Source: an uncultured Prochlorococcus sp.
Lineage (GTDB): Bacteria; Cyanobacteriota; Cyanobacteriia; PCC-6307; Cyanobiaceae
Reading direction: 5' to 3'
DNA: 33,148 bases
Assembly (NCBI GenBank): GCA_902606505.1
Contig: CACLGU010000017.1
Span: 1-33,148 of the forward strand
Part shown: positions 8,660-16,556 of the stretch, in pieces
Layout: each line of letters opens with the position of its first letter
Position numbering within the stretch: the first letter of the stretch is position 1
Notes under the pieces: model-generated
What the model saw: only the letters and a program-made list of their open reading frames with translations
Databases searched by the model: none
Told to the model about the DNA's origin: nothing
Position numbers and translations under genes: made by a program

Positions 8660-8921
8660 GGAAAATAATCAAAATAAGTTAAAACAAATTATTGACAATT
8701 TATTATTAATAAATTTATTTACAGTAATTTTTTTTGCAATATTTTTTGTTTTTGCAATCATCATGCAATTCAATGGGATATTTATTTTTATTAATTTTAT
8801 TCAGATACTTTGGAATCCGCTTGTGGTTCCATTGATAACAATTCTTATTGTTGGTGCTTTAGTAAACGGTATTAATTCTTGGTGGAAGCGTAAATTGCTT
8901 TCTCAAGAAGAGGATATTTAA
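8652..8921 (+). CDS. Two-TM small hypothetical membrane protein
   Basis: This is an 89-residue protein with a charged N-terminus (Glu, Asn and Lys rich), two strongly hydrophobic spans (about residues 18-40 and 52-72) and a short basic-acidic tail. I recognise no family. Its first 8 bp overlap the LpxB-like gene, which supports co-translation. Its last 50 bp overlap the convergent SDR gene. It may be a membrane partner of the upstream glycosyltransferase-like protein, but that is only an inference from gene order. Confidence 0.65.
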   Translation: MTEENNQNKLKQIIDNLLLINLFTVIFFAIFFVFAIIMQFNGIFIFINFIQILWNPLVVPLITILIVGALVNGINSWWKRKLLSQEEDI

Positions 8922-9798
8922 AAGTATAATTCTTGAGTTTACTGCTAATTACTTTTTGTCCTTCTAATACAACTTTTGCTCCATCTCCTAACAATATTTT
9001 TAAAACTGCTCCAGGCACTGGAAGTAAATTAGGTCTATTCAGACATTTGCCTAAAGTCTGAGAAAAGTCTCTCATTAATACTGGATTTGGTGCAACAGCA
9101 TTAAATACTCCCGAATATTTTTTATCAACTAATGCTTGAGTAATTAATGCACATAAATCAGTTCTATGAATCCAACTCATCCATTGCTTACCATCTCCAA
9201 TTGGCCCACCTAATCCAACTTTAAATATAGGGAGCATTTTTCCTAATGCTCCTCCCTCTGCCTCTAGAACAATTCCAATTCTAAAAATAACTAACCTTGA
9301 GAAAAATGGTTTTTCAGCAGCGACTGCTTCCCATTTTTTGCAAAGATTAGCTAAAAAGTCTTTTCCTCCAATACTATTTTCAGTGAATTCACCAGACAAA
9401 CTTGTACCGTAATAACCTATTGCTGATCCATTTATGATGACTTTTGGGTTTATCTTTAAATTTTTAAGGGTTTTCATCATAAATTTCGTTGTGTTAATAC
9501 GACTATTTTCAATCTCCTTTTTTTGTTCAGAAGTCCATTTTTTTTCTGCTATCGGTTCTCCCATCAAGTTAATAATTCCATTTGTCTCTCTTAAAATATT
9601 TAGAAAATTTTCGTTATTCCAGTTTTTTTCTTTTGATAAATCTATCTGAAAAAACTTAAACTTATTGAAATCTAAATCAACCTTTAATTTACTAATGGGT
9701 TTTCTACTTACAATATATATTTCGTGATTTTCATTAAGTAGTGTTGGTACTAATTCTTTACCAACAAATCCAGTGCAGCCAAGTAGTAAAAGACGCAT
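8872..9798 (-). CDS. SDR-family NAD-dependent epimerase (YfcH/TIGR01777 type)
   Basis: This is an atypical short-chain dehydrogenase/reductase of 308 residues. The N-terminal MRLLLLGCTGFVGKELVP carries the GxxGxxG nucleotide-binding motif. NGSAIGYYG contains the active-site Tyr, and FRIGIVL and MSWIHRTDLC are typical of the YfcH group. The C-terminal segment (from LNRPNLLPVPGAVLKILLG) matches the family's extra domain. I chose the ATG at 9798 because it sits directly before the Rossmann motif; an upstream in-frame ATG at 9879 would add 27 lysine- and asparagine-rich residues. The physiological substrate is unknown. It is divergent from ndhO. Confidence 0.88.
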   Translation of the reverse strand: MRLLLLGCTGFVGKELVPTLLNENHEIYIVSRKPISKLKVDLDFNKFKFFQIDLSKEKNWNNENFLNILRETNGIINLMGEPIAEKKWTSEQKKEIENSRINTTKFMMKTLKNLKINPKVIINGSAIGYYGTSLSGEFTENSIGGKDFLANLCKKWEAVAAEKPFFSRLVIFRIGIVLEAEGGALGKMLPIFKVGLGGPIGDGKQWMSWIHRTDLCALITQALVDKKYSGVFNAVAPNPVLMRDFSQTLGKCLNRPNLLPVPGAVLKILLGDGAKVVLEGQKVISSKLKNYTFKYPLLEKAIYASTKN

Positions 9799-9900
9799 AT
9801 CATATAGATGTTTATCATTTAAGGCTATTAAATTTTTAAGAAGTTTGTAATTATTATTCCGGTATAAATTTTTTTTCAATATTTTTCAAACAAGTTTTTG

Positions 9901-9906
9901 TATAAT
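9901..9906 (+). promoter_or_regulatory. Likely -10 element for ndhO
   Basis: A perfect TATAAT lies 29 bases upstream of the ndhO ATG, preceded by TTTTTG and followed by an A/T-rich stretch. No convincing -35 box is seen at the right spacing, which is common in this lineage. Assigned by pattern only. Confidence 0.4.
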
Positions 9907-9935
9907 AAATTTCAAATAACTTTCTTGAATTTATT

Positions 9936-10172
9936 ATGACAGATTCTATTCCAAAGAAAAATCTCAAGAAAGGAAGCTTAGTTTTTGTCGATAGAGAAAA
10001 TTATATAAAAAGTATCGAAGCGCTAGCCAGTGATAATGATCTTCCTAATTATGTTTTTGAAGGTCCTGGAGAGATTCTTTCACTAAAAGATGAATATGCT
10101 CAGGTTCGATGGCGCAGACCTGTTCCAGATGTTTGGTTGAAACTAGATCAACTTAAAGAATATATACAATAA
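9936..10172 (+). CDS. ndhO: NAD(P)H-quinone oxidoreductase subunit O
   Basis: NdhO is a small peripheral subunit of the cyanobacterial/plastid NDH-1 complex, which works in cyclic electron flow around photosystem I and respiration at the thylakoid membrane. The 78-residue sequence shows KKGSLVFVDRENY, then YVFEGPGEI and the signature QVRWRRPVPDVWLKLDQL. This length and order match the family. It is a single-gene unit with its own likely promoter, and converges on the J-domain gene with an 11-bp gap. Confidence 0.93.
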   Translation: MTDSIPKKNLKKGSLVFVDRENYIKSIEALASDNDLPNYVFEGPGEILSLKDEYAQVRWRRPVPDVWLKLDQLKEYIQ

Positions 10173-10183
10173 AATTTTTATAT

Positions 10184-10861
10184 CTAAAAGTTTTTATTTT
10201 TTTTCTCTGTAGACATCTTTGATTGGATTCTTTTTGCTTCTTTGATCATTTCTTTGCCATCAAATAAGTAATTATCTACGTATCCTTGTGTATATCTATC
10301 AAATTCTGATAACGCATCTTTTACTTGTGAAAAACAATGATAAAGATCGAGGCCTAATGCTGAAATAGACTTTGGAACTATTTTTTTGTTATAAATTTTT
10401 TCAACTTTTTCTATTTTCTTTTGTGAAAGAATTATGTAACTGCAAAAATTTTCCATTAATTGGTCATCATATGGATCCGCAGATAGTGCTTTTATTTCGT
10501 TATTCAAAGGTTTAATTATTTGGCTAATTAATCTATTTATTGGACTATAAATTTCTTTAATCCATGCTTCAACTTCTTTGTCCTTAATTGAAGAATTATA
10601 TTTTTTTGAATTAAATTTCTCTTCCCAATTTTCATTTAATGAATCAAATGATGAACTGGAAGAGAAGAAACTTCTATCATATTGTTTCTTTTTTATAGGG
10701 TCATTTAGAGTTTCCCAGGCATTTTGTATTGCAAGAAATCTTTCTTTCTTGCCGCCTGCATCAGGATGATGTTGCTTAACTAAAGAGCGATATGAAGATT
10801 TAATTTCACTTCTGGTTGCATTTTTTTTGAGACCTAATTCTTCGTATAAATTTTTCAACAT
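10184..10861 (-). CDS. J-domain (DnaJ-like) co-chaperone
   Basis: The N-terminal J domain spans about residues 3-65. It contains YEELGLKKNATRSEIKSSYR, the HPD tripeptide at 32-34 that stimulates Hsp70 ATPase, and FLAIQNAWETLNDP. The rest (to 225) is helical, charged and lacks the Gly/Phe and zinc-finger regions of DnaJ proper, so this is a type III J protein with an unknown client. The gene starts 16 bp after the cysK stop and is probably co-transcribed with it. Confidence 0.88.
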   Translation of the reverse strand: MLKNLYEELGLKKNATRSEIKSSYRSLVKQHHPDAGGKKERFLAIQNAWETLNDPIKKKQYDRSFFSSSSSFDSLNENWEEKFNSKKYNSSIKDKEVEAWIKEIYSPINRLISQIIKPLNNEIKALSADPYDDQLMENFCSYIILSQKKIEKVEKIYNKKIVPKSISALGLDLYHCFSQVKDALSEFDRYTQGYVDNYLFDGKEMIKEAKRIQSKMSTEKKNKNF

Positions 10862-10877
10862 TTTTATAAATTATGCA

Positions 10878-11846
10878 TTAAAGATAACCATCTTTTCTTG
10901 CTTGAATTGAGGTATTAGATTCAAACATTGCTGTTGATAAATATCTTTCTCCAAAACTTGGAAGAATAACTATCAATCTTTTATTCATTAGTTCTTTTCT
11001 TTTGCCGATTTTTATAGTTGCTGCTAAAGCTGCACCGCTGCTGATACCAGATAAGAGACCTTCCAATCGAGCTAATAAACGCCCATAATAAAATGCTTCA
11101 TCGTCATCTATTTTTATAATTTCATCAATTAATTTAGTATTAAGTACTTTCGGTACGAAACCCGCTCCAATTCCTTGAATCGAATGAGATCCTGCTTTTT
11201 CTCCGGAAATCACAGCACTTTTTTTGGGCTCTACGGCATAAATTTTGCAATTTGGATTAACTTTTTTCAAAAAACGTGCACAACCAGTAATTGTGCCTCC
11301 TGTGCCTACTCCTGTAACTAGTCCATCTAAATTATTATTGGATTGGGACCATATTTCTTGGGCCGTTGTTCTTTCATGAATATCTGGATTAGCAAAGTTT
11401 TCAAACTGATTAAATTGATAGCTATTTGAAATGGTTGAAGACAACTCATTAGCTAAATCTAGAGCTCCTTTCATCCCTTCTCTTCCCGGTGTTAGCTGTA
11501 ATTCAGCTCCATATGCTCTCAACATTGCTCTTCTCTCAATACTCATCGTATCTGGCATAGTTAATATCAATTTGTAGCCTTTTGCTGCAGCAACCATTGC
11601 TAATGCGATGCCAGTATTCCCACTAGTTGCTTCAATTAACGTTGTTTTACCTGGTGTTATCAATCCTTCTTCTTCAGCTTTACATAACATTGAATAAGCG
11701 ATCCGATCCTTAACGGACGCTGATGGATTGAAACTTTCTAGTTTAGCTATTATTTCTGGATAACAATCAAAATACTTTCTGATTCGATTTAATTTAACTA
11801 ATGGAGTATTTCCAACTAGAGAAGTTATATCATTTGCTATTTCCAT
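10878..11846 (-). CDS. cysK: Cysteine synthase (O-acetylserine sulfhydrylase)
   Basis: This PLP enzyme makes cysteine from O-acetylserine and sulfide. The protein opens ITSLVGNTPLVKLNRI. It has the PLP lysine in SASVKDRIAYSM (Lys46 from the chosen start), the substrate loop EATSGNTGIA, and the phosphate-binding GTGGTITG. The C-terminal ILPSFGERYLST is also typical. I chose ATG at 11846, giving 322 residues, the usual family length. Upstream in-frame starts at 11888 and 11927 would add a tail not usual for CysK. It is probably followed in the same transcript by the J-domain gene. Confidence 0.93.
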   Translation of the reverse strand: MEIANDITSLVGNTPLVKLNRIRKYFDCYPEIIAKLESFNPSASVKDRIAYSMLCKAEEEGLITPGKTTLIEATSGNTGIALAMVAAAKGYKLILTMPDTMSIERRAMLRAYGAELQLTPGREGMKGALDLANELSSTISNSYQFNQFENFANPDIHERTTAQEIWSQSNNNLDGLVTGVGTGGTITGCARFLKKVNPNCKIYAVEPKKSAVISGEKAGSHSIQGIGAGFVPKVLNTKLIDEIIKIDDDEAFYYGRLLARLEGLLSGISSGAALAATIKIGKRKELMNKRLIVILPSFGERYLSTAMFESNTSIQARKDGYL

Positions 11847-11997
11847 GAAATTATTTTTAAAATGCAAAATAAAATCTACTGTTCTCATGATAATTGTATT
11901 TAAAGATCTTTTATATAATTTTCTCAAAAGAATTTAATTTAAATAACTTCCTGCTGAAAAATATTTAGTAATATAAAAAGTAGCTTTTATTATGATT

Positions 11998-12270
11998 ATG
12001 TATTCATTGGAACTAAGTCTGAGATATTCACCTTTTCCACTATCAATTCAGAAGAAAGAATTTGATGATGTTAAACGAATTTATGATGAAATAAAAAGTT
12101 CTATGAATGAAACTTTAGAATCCTCAAACTTGATCGAATTAAGGTGTGACAAAGTGCAAGATAAATTAATTGCTGTAAGAGCTAAAGAAATTATTTCTGT
12201 GCAAATTTATGAAAAATCTTCAGTAGCAGGAGGAGCTAAAAGACCAGGATTTTCTCTCAATATAGATTGA
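11998..12270 (+). CDS. UPF0367 family protein
   Basis: This is a small protein of about 90 residues opening YSLELSLRYSPFPLSIQKKE, followed by an alpha-beta segment with ISVQIYEKSSVAGGAKRPGF at the end. This matches my memory of the cyanobacterial UPF0367 family; its function is unknown. ATG at 11992 (two codons upstream) is an equally possible start. The stop region overlaps a TTG that could start the downstream ABC ATPase, so the two are tightly linked. Confidence 0.8.
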   Translation: MYSLELSLRYSPFPLSIQKKEFDDVKRIYDEIKSSMNETLESSNLIELRCDKVQDKLIAVRAKEIISVQIYEKSSVAGGAKRPGFSLNID

Positions 12271-12278
12271 TAGAATTA

Positions 12279-12952
12279 ATGCAAGTTTCCCGTGAAAATG
12301 AAATACCTCATCTTAAATTCAAAGATGTTTCTTTCTCGTATCCTGGAGAAAAAGAAAATTTAATTTTTAAATGTAACTTCTCAATAGAAAAACCTGGATT
12401 TTGGATGGTCTTAGGTAAAAACGGGAGCGGAAAAAGTACTCTTTTAAAATTAATTAATGGAATAATCTTCCCAAAAAATGGTGTGATTGATTCTAATGCA
12501 AATATTGGCATGGTGTTTCAAAATCCTGATCATCAAATATTGATGCCAAATTGTAGGAGTGAACTTCTGATTAATATTAATCAGAATATAAGCCAAAATG
12601 AAATTAATAAAAAATTGAATATGTGCTTGATCAGGTGGGAATGACTGGGTTTGAAAAAAGGCCAATTCATACTTTGAGCGGTGGACAAAAACAACGCTTA
12701 ACTATTGCATGCGCTCTGATTAGTAATAGAAATTTTATCCTTTTAGATGAGCCTACAGCGTTACTTGATCAAACTAGCCAATTAAAAGTTTTACAAACTA
12801 TTAAAAATCTTACAAGTGATCATCAAAAACCTTTATCGGCTTTGTGGATTACTCATCGTTATGAAGAATTAACTTATGCTGATGCAGTAGCAGAGTTGAA
12901 AAATGGTTTTTTATCTAGCTGGCATGAACCATCAAAATTTCAATATAATTAA
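12279..12952 (+). pseudogene. ABC transporter ATP-binding protein, broken by a one-base frameshift in an A-run
   Basis: Two overlapping frames together make one normal ABC ATPase. The first frame (12279 or TTG 12267 to about 12614) carries Walker A GKNGSGKSTLLKLINGI and the Q-loop MVFQNPDHQI. The second frame (from about 12614 to 12952) carries EYVLDQVGM, the signature LSGGQKQRLTIA, Walker B FILLDEPTALLD and the H-loop LWITHRYEEL. The frames meet at a run of six A (12609-12614); seven A would restore one frame of about 224 codons. Without that, the first frame ends at TGA in 12642-12644 and lacks the signature. The ATPase resembles CbiO-type import cassettes. This may be a true pseudogene, a sequencing error, or a gene rescued by slippage. 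Confidence 0.85.
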
Positions 12953-12961
12953 TTCTTCTAC

Positions 12962-12991
12962 TTGTCATAGGGTACTTTAAAGAGCTAAATT
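12962..12991 (+). promoter_or_regulatory. Possible promoter of tRNA-Asn
   Basis: TTGTCA (12962-12967) and TAAATT (12986-12991) are separated by 18 bases and placed about 11 bases before the first tRNA base. Assigned by pattern only. Confidence 0.35.
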
Positions 12992-13001
12992 CATTCTATA
13001 T

Positions 13002-13073
<72 letters not shown>

Positions 13074-13097
13074 TTTATAAATTCTAAAAAGTTAACC

Positions 13098-13128
13098 AAA
13101 GTCACCCTAAAAAGGTGACTTTTTTATT
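13098..13128 (+). terminator. Rho-independent terminator after tRNA-Asn
   Basis: AAAGTCACC (13098-13106) pairs perfectly over 9 bp with GGTGACTTT (13114-13122) around a 7-base loop, and the T-rich tract TTTATTTC follows. It ends the tRNA-Asn transcript, and perhaps read-through from the ABC gene. It is the only textbook terminator I see in the window. Confidence 0.9.
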
Positions 13129-13130
13129 TC

Positions 13131-13411
13131 TTTGACCTCTTTTTTGTCAAATAGTGGTTAACCGAAGATATAATCAAGTATATTTGATATAATATTAATT
13201 ACAGTATATAGAACATGTAAAATTATTTAATTTAATACCTGCAATAAGGTTTTAAAGATTAAAAAATGTTTATTAAGAACAGTAATTAGAACATTTACTC
13301 AATTCACCATTAATATTAAAGAATAAACTTCTTGATTAAGTTTTCATCTTTTAAAATTAATACATATTTTTTTGTTTATATCCTTTGAATTACTACAGTA
13401 TTTAGGAAATT
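13131..13411. other. Non-coding AT-rich interval (about 280 bp)
   Basis: No open frame longer than a few codons is visible on either strand. It contains the palindrome GGTTAACC (13156-13163), which partly repeats GTTAACC just before the terminator. I see no RNA-gene fold or conserved promoter. Confidence 0.6.
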
Positions 13412-13771
13412 CTAGTCATCCCACATATCCTTTTTCTCTTGATCCAAATTATTCCTTTCAAGTAATTCTATTCTTTGCTTCTGAGAATCTATTTCTGTTT
13501 CAATTACGTTTTTATCTTCAATGTATTTTGTTTGTATTTCTAAGATATTTATTTCAAATTGTTCTCCAAAAAAATCTGACATTTCTCTCCATGCTTCCAT
13601 TTCCTCTTCTTTGCCAATAGTATCGTTTATCTGATGAGAAATAATTTCTAATACATATTGTTTAAGTTCTTGATGACTCATCGATTCAATTTTTTTTTGA
13701 ATGTAAAGTTCTTTCAGAGTTTCTAGTTGCTTTTTTGATAAATCAGAATAGATAATAGGCTTCTTTTTCAT
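13412..13771 (-). CDS. Conserved-looking small charged hypothetical protein
   Basis: This is a 119-residue soluble, highly charged, mostly helical protein. It opens with MKKKPIIYSDLSKKQLETLK, continues with SMSHQELKQYVLEII and a middle block MEAWREMSDFFGEQFE, and ends in acidic DMWDD. The DLSKKQLETLKELYI block and the DMWDD tail look like a small protein family of marine picocyanobacteria, but I cannot name a function. An opposing frame on the plus strand (13372-13620) looks like a shadow because it has no coherent domain pattern. The gene is isolated, with about 280 bp of empty DNA downstream and about 400 bp upstream. Confidence 0.7.
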   Translation of the reverse strand: MKKKPIIYSDLSKKQLETLKELYIQKKIESMSHQELKQYVLEIISHQINDTIGKEEEMEAWREMSDFFGEQFEINILEIQTKYIEDKNVIETEIDSQKQRIELLERNNLDQEKKDMWDD

Positions 13772-14174
13772 AGATACTTAAATTTTTTTTAATATAGACA
13801 AAATTATGAGTTAAATCATTTTGGAGAAATAAAAAATTTTAAACTTAGTTAATTCCTATTTGAAAACTGAAAATCTCCACTTAATTGAATTTTTCTAAAC
13901 CTTATAATGACAATCTGAATTAGATATTCTTTCAAATCGAACCGTTATTTCTTTCTAATTATCCTTTGATTATTAAGAAAAAGTGAATAGAATCGAAAGA
14001 AATTCTAAAATTTCAACTTTTTTAAAATTTGTAATTTCTGTCTAATCCGTTACTATCATTAAGTTATTTGATAATTCTTATTGATAAAATTGTTTACAGT
14101 AATTCAGCAATCTTTATAAATTCTTGAGAGAATCATAGTACTAAAACTTAATTTTAATTTAATAGTTCATAAGT
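13772..14174. other. Non-coding region upstream of rpaA (about 400 bp)
   Basis: I checked both strands for short frames and found none longer than about ten codons. The region is AT-rich and must hold the promoters of rpaA and of the 119-residue gene. A likely rpaA promoter is listed separately. I see no recognised small RNA. The length is notable in such a compact genome. Confidence 0.6.
14093..14120 (+). promoter_or_regulatory. Possible rpaA promoter
   Basis: TTTACA (14093-14098) and TATAAA (14115-14120) are 16 bases apart, which would give a leader of roughly 45-50 bases before the rpaA ATG at 14175. Assigned by pattern only; other starts further upstream are possible. Confidence 0.35.
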
Positions 14175-14957
14175 ATGAAAATTTCAATCCTTTTAATTGA
14201 AGATGATCGTGATATGTGTGATTTGGTTGCTAGGCATTTAGAACATTCTGGTTTCGATGTCCAAAAAGCTGAAGATGGAATAAAAGGTCAAGCTTTAGCT
14301 CTTCAATATTCACCAGATTTAATACTCTTGGATTTAATGCTACCAAGTGTTGATGGATTAACTTTATGTCAGCGACTAAGAAGAGATGAAAGAACATCAA
14401 ATATCCCAATTTTGATGATAACTGCTTTAGGTGGCCTTAAAGATAAAGTGACTGGTTTTAATTCTGGAGCAGATGATTACATCACTAAACCATTTGATTT
14501 AGAAGAGTTACATGTACGAATAAAAGCGTTATTAAGAAGAACCAACCGAGCACAATTGAATTCTAGTAACCAGCAAGAAATATTAAATTATGGCCCTTTA
14601 ACCCTTGTTCCGGAAAGATTTGAAGCTATCTGGTTCGAATCTCCTGTTAGACTAACGCATCTTGAATTTGAATTGCTTCATTGTCTTTTGCAGAGGCATG
14701 GTCAAACTGTATCGCCAGCATTAATTCTTAAAGAAGTATGGGGATATGAACCTGATGATGATATTGAGACAATAAGGGTTCATATTAGACACCTTCGAAC
14801 TAAACTTGAACCCGATCCACGTAAGCCCACATATATAAAAACCGTATATGGTGCTGGCTATTGTCTTGAATTACCAATTGGTTCTCAAGTGGAAACTGCT
14901 AGGCAAGAGTTTATTCAAGCAAGAAATCCTGACTTGATAAATTCTGTAGTAGATTAA
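14175..14957 (+). CDS. rpaA: Response regulator RpaA (OmpR family)
   Basis: RpaA is the DNA-binding output regulator of the Kai clock and SasA kinase pathway in cyanobacteria. The receiver domain (1-120) has the acidic pocket IEDDRDM, the phospho-acceptor Asp53 in LLDLMLPS, and Lys105 in ITKPF. The winged-helix domain (about 135-240) contains [46 protein letters not shown] and TVYGAGYCL. The [16 protein letters not shown] block distinguishes it from RpaB, which is also in this window. The 260-residue length is normal. The stop is two bases from that of the convergent holB. Confidence 0.9.
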   Translation: MKISILLIEDDRDMCDLVARHLEHSGFDVQKAEDGIKGQALALQYSPDLILLDLMLPSVDGLTLCQRLRRDERTSNIPILMITALGGLKDKVTGFNSGADDYITKPFDLEELHVRIKALLRRTNRAQLNSSNQQEILNYGPLTLVPERFEAIWFESPVRLTHLEFELLHCLLQRHGQTVSPALILKEVWGYEPDDDIETIRVHIRHLRTKLEPDPRKPTYIKTVYGAGYCLELPIGSQVETARQEFIQARNPDLINSVVD

Positions 14958-14958
14958 T

Positions 14959-15921
14959 CTAATTTATCTCCATTAAAATTTTTAAGAAAGTAATTTCCCA
15001 TGCCAACCTTGGTTGGATATGTTTTTTTAAAAGAATTTTTAAATTTTCAAGTTTTTTTATTAAGCCAATATTTTTTGCTTTTCTCCACCAAATAGTTTGA
15101 ATTAAATTTACTAAACAAATCTGTTGATAAATTTCTAATTTTTCAGATATTAATTTAGATATCTCTAAAACTTCTAGACCATTTTTTATAGGAGAATCTA
15201 ATTTATTTATAATTTCATCTGAAAAATCATTCCAAATTTCAATATTTTTAAATAATTGATTTGGAGATCCATTTGCAGAGCTTATTAAATCTTCAATTTT
15301 TAATTTTGTATTCATATTAAATTTATAGGTATTTAAATAATCTCTAAAAATAGACTTTATCTGTTTACTAGAAAAGGATCGAAATCTGATGATTTGACAT
15401 CTTGAAATTATAGTATCTAAGAGAAGATTGAATTTAGATGTTAGTAAAATAAAAATGCCGTTACTAGGTTCTTCTAGGGTTTTTAAAAGGCAATTCGAGG
15501 CTGCTTCGTTTAAGAGGTGTGCATCTACAATTAAAACAATTTTTTTTTCTGAGTTTATTGATTTTTGACCAAGAAAAGTTTTTATATTACGTATTTGATC
15601 AATTTTAATAATTTCAGATCCATTTTTTTTTATTTTTTCAAGATCGGAACTTACTAAATTTTTAGTTGCCAAAGCAGAATCAGGTTCGATAATTAGAAAA
15701 TCAGGATGGTTATTGTTGGTAATTCTCTCTTCAACATTCTCGCTTTGTGAAGATTGTTTGAAAATCTCTTTTATAAATTCAAGAGAAGTTTGTTTTTTCC
15801 CTACTCCTTCAGCACCATAAAATATATAACCATTAGCAAATGATTTGTTTTTAATTATGTTGTTAAGACAGCTATTGACTACTTCATTCACAAAAAGATT
15901 ATTTTTTTTAACTTCAATCAT
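14959..15921 (-). CDS. holB: DNA polymerase III delta' subunit
   Basis: Delta' is part of the clamp-loader complex that places the beta clamp on DNA. The 320-residue protein has a P-loop-like GAEGVGKKQ near residues 36-44, where Lys replaces the usual Thr/Ser. It also has the hydrophobic [25 protein letters not shown] block and the arginine-finger motif ISRCQIIRF. The zinc module usually found between the P-loop and the next strand (four Cys) is absent here. It is the last gene of a tight cluster (Cu-type ATPase, tmk, holB) and overlaps the tmk stop by 4 bp. Confidence 0.88.
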   Translation of the reverse strand: MIEVKKNNLFVNEVVNSCLNNIIKNKSFANGYIFYGAEGVGKKQTSLEFIKEIFKQSSQSENVEERITNNNHPDFLIIEPDSALATKNLVSSDLEKIKKNGSEIIKIDQIRNIKTFLGQKSINSEKKIVLIVDAHLLNEAASNCLLKTLEEPSNGIFILLTSKFNLLLDTIISRCQIIRFRSFSSKQIKSIFRDYLNTYKFNMNTKLKIEDLISSANGSPNQLFKNIEIWNDFSDEIINKLDSPIKNGLEVLEISKLISEKLEIYQQICLVNLIQTIWWRKAKNIGLIKKLENLKILLKKHIQPRLAWEITFLKILMEIN

Positions 15922-16556
15922 TTGTTATTAGAAAAATTGTTTAGCAAAGTTTCTTTAATTTGATTAGAAATAGTTTTGATATTTTGTGAGGCAGATATTA
16001 CTGTCCACTTTTTTTCTTTGGCAATTATTTTGAAGCCTTCATTTACTTTTTCTAAGAATTTAATACCTTCTGATTCTATTCTATCTGGAATTTCATTTTT
16101 TCTTCTGAATAAGCTCTCTTCTGGAGAAATTTCTAAGAAGAAAGTTAGATCAGGAGATTCTCCTTGACACACAATATATTCAATATTTTTAATTATTTCT
16201 AAATTTATATTTCTTCCATAACCTTGATAAGCTAGTGTGGAATCGGAAAATCTATCGCTTATTACCCAATCATTGTTATTTAAAGCAGGTGTAATAATTT
16301 TGGAAACGTGTTCAGCTCTATCCGCTGAATAAAGCAATAATTCCGCAAGCGATGAAGGCTTGTTATGTTCATTATTATCAAGAATCAGTCCTCTAAGTTT
16401 TTTTCCTAAAAGACTACCTCCAGGCTCTCTAGTTGTGATTAATTTGGACCCTTTCTTTATTAACCCACTATTAGGAAGCCATTTAGATAGTTCATCTATT
16501 TGGGTTGTTTTACCACATCCATCAATACCCTCTATAACGATAAATTTACCTTTCAT
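15918..16556 (-). CDS. tmk: Thymidylate kinase
   Basis: Tmk phosphorylates dTMP to dTDP for DNA synthesis. The 212-residue protein has the P-loop [11 protein letters not shown] (about 8-18), [15 protein letters not shown] and the DR motif in [16 protein letters not shown]; the lid region lies around [14 protein letters not shown]. The gene starts immediately after the stop of the P-type ATPase gene (16557) and overlaps holB by 4 bp. Pairing of tmk with holB is common in bacteria. Confidence 0.94.
   Translation of the reverse strand: MKGKFIVIEGIDGCGKTTQIDELSKWLPNSGLIKKGSKLITTREPGGSLLGKKLRGLILDNNEHNKPSSLAELLLYSADRAEHVSKIITPALNNNDWVISDRFSDSTLAYQGYGRNINLEIIKNIEYIVCQGESPDLTFFLEISPEESLFRRKNEIPDRIESEGIKFLEKVNEGFKIIAKEKKWTVISASQNIKTISNQIKETLLNNFSNNK

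Noticed and set aside
12600..12623. Programmed -1 ribosomal frameshift signal in the ABC ATPase
   Set aside because: The frame phrasing TAAAAAA gives a poor slippery heptamer (the first codon cannot re-pair well), and I see no obvious downstream stem; plain indel or transcriptional slippage is simpler.
12450..12665. Minus-strand frame over the ABC ATPase frameshift site
   Set aside because: It is antisense to clear ABC ATPase motifs and has no recognisable domain of its own.
13098..13163. GTTAACC repeats after tRNA-Asn as integration attachment sites
   Set aside because: Only 7-8 bases are shared, they do not match the tRNA 3' end, and no integrase or mobile gene is present.
13372..13620. 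Plus-strand frame of 82 codons opposite the 119-residue gene
   Set aside because: It is Phe/Leu-rich with no start context or domain pattern, as expected for the complement of a Lys/Glu-rich gene; the minus-strand frame has a better coding character.
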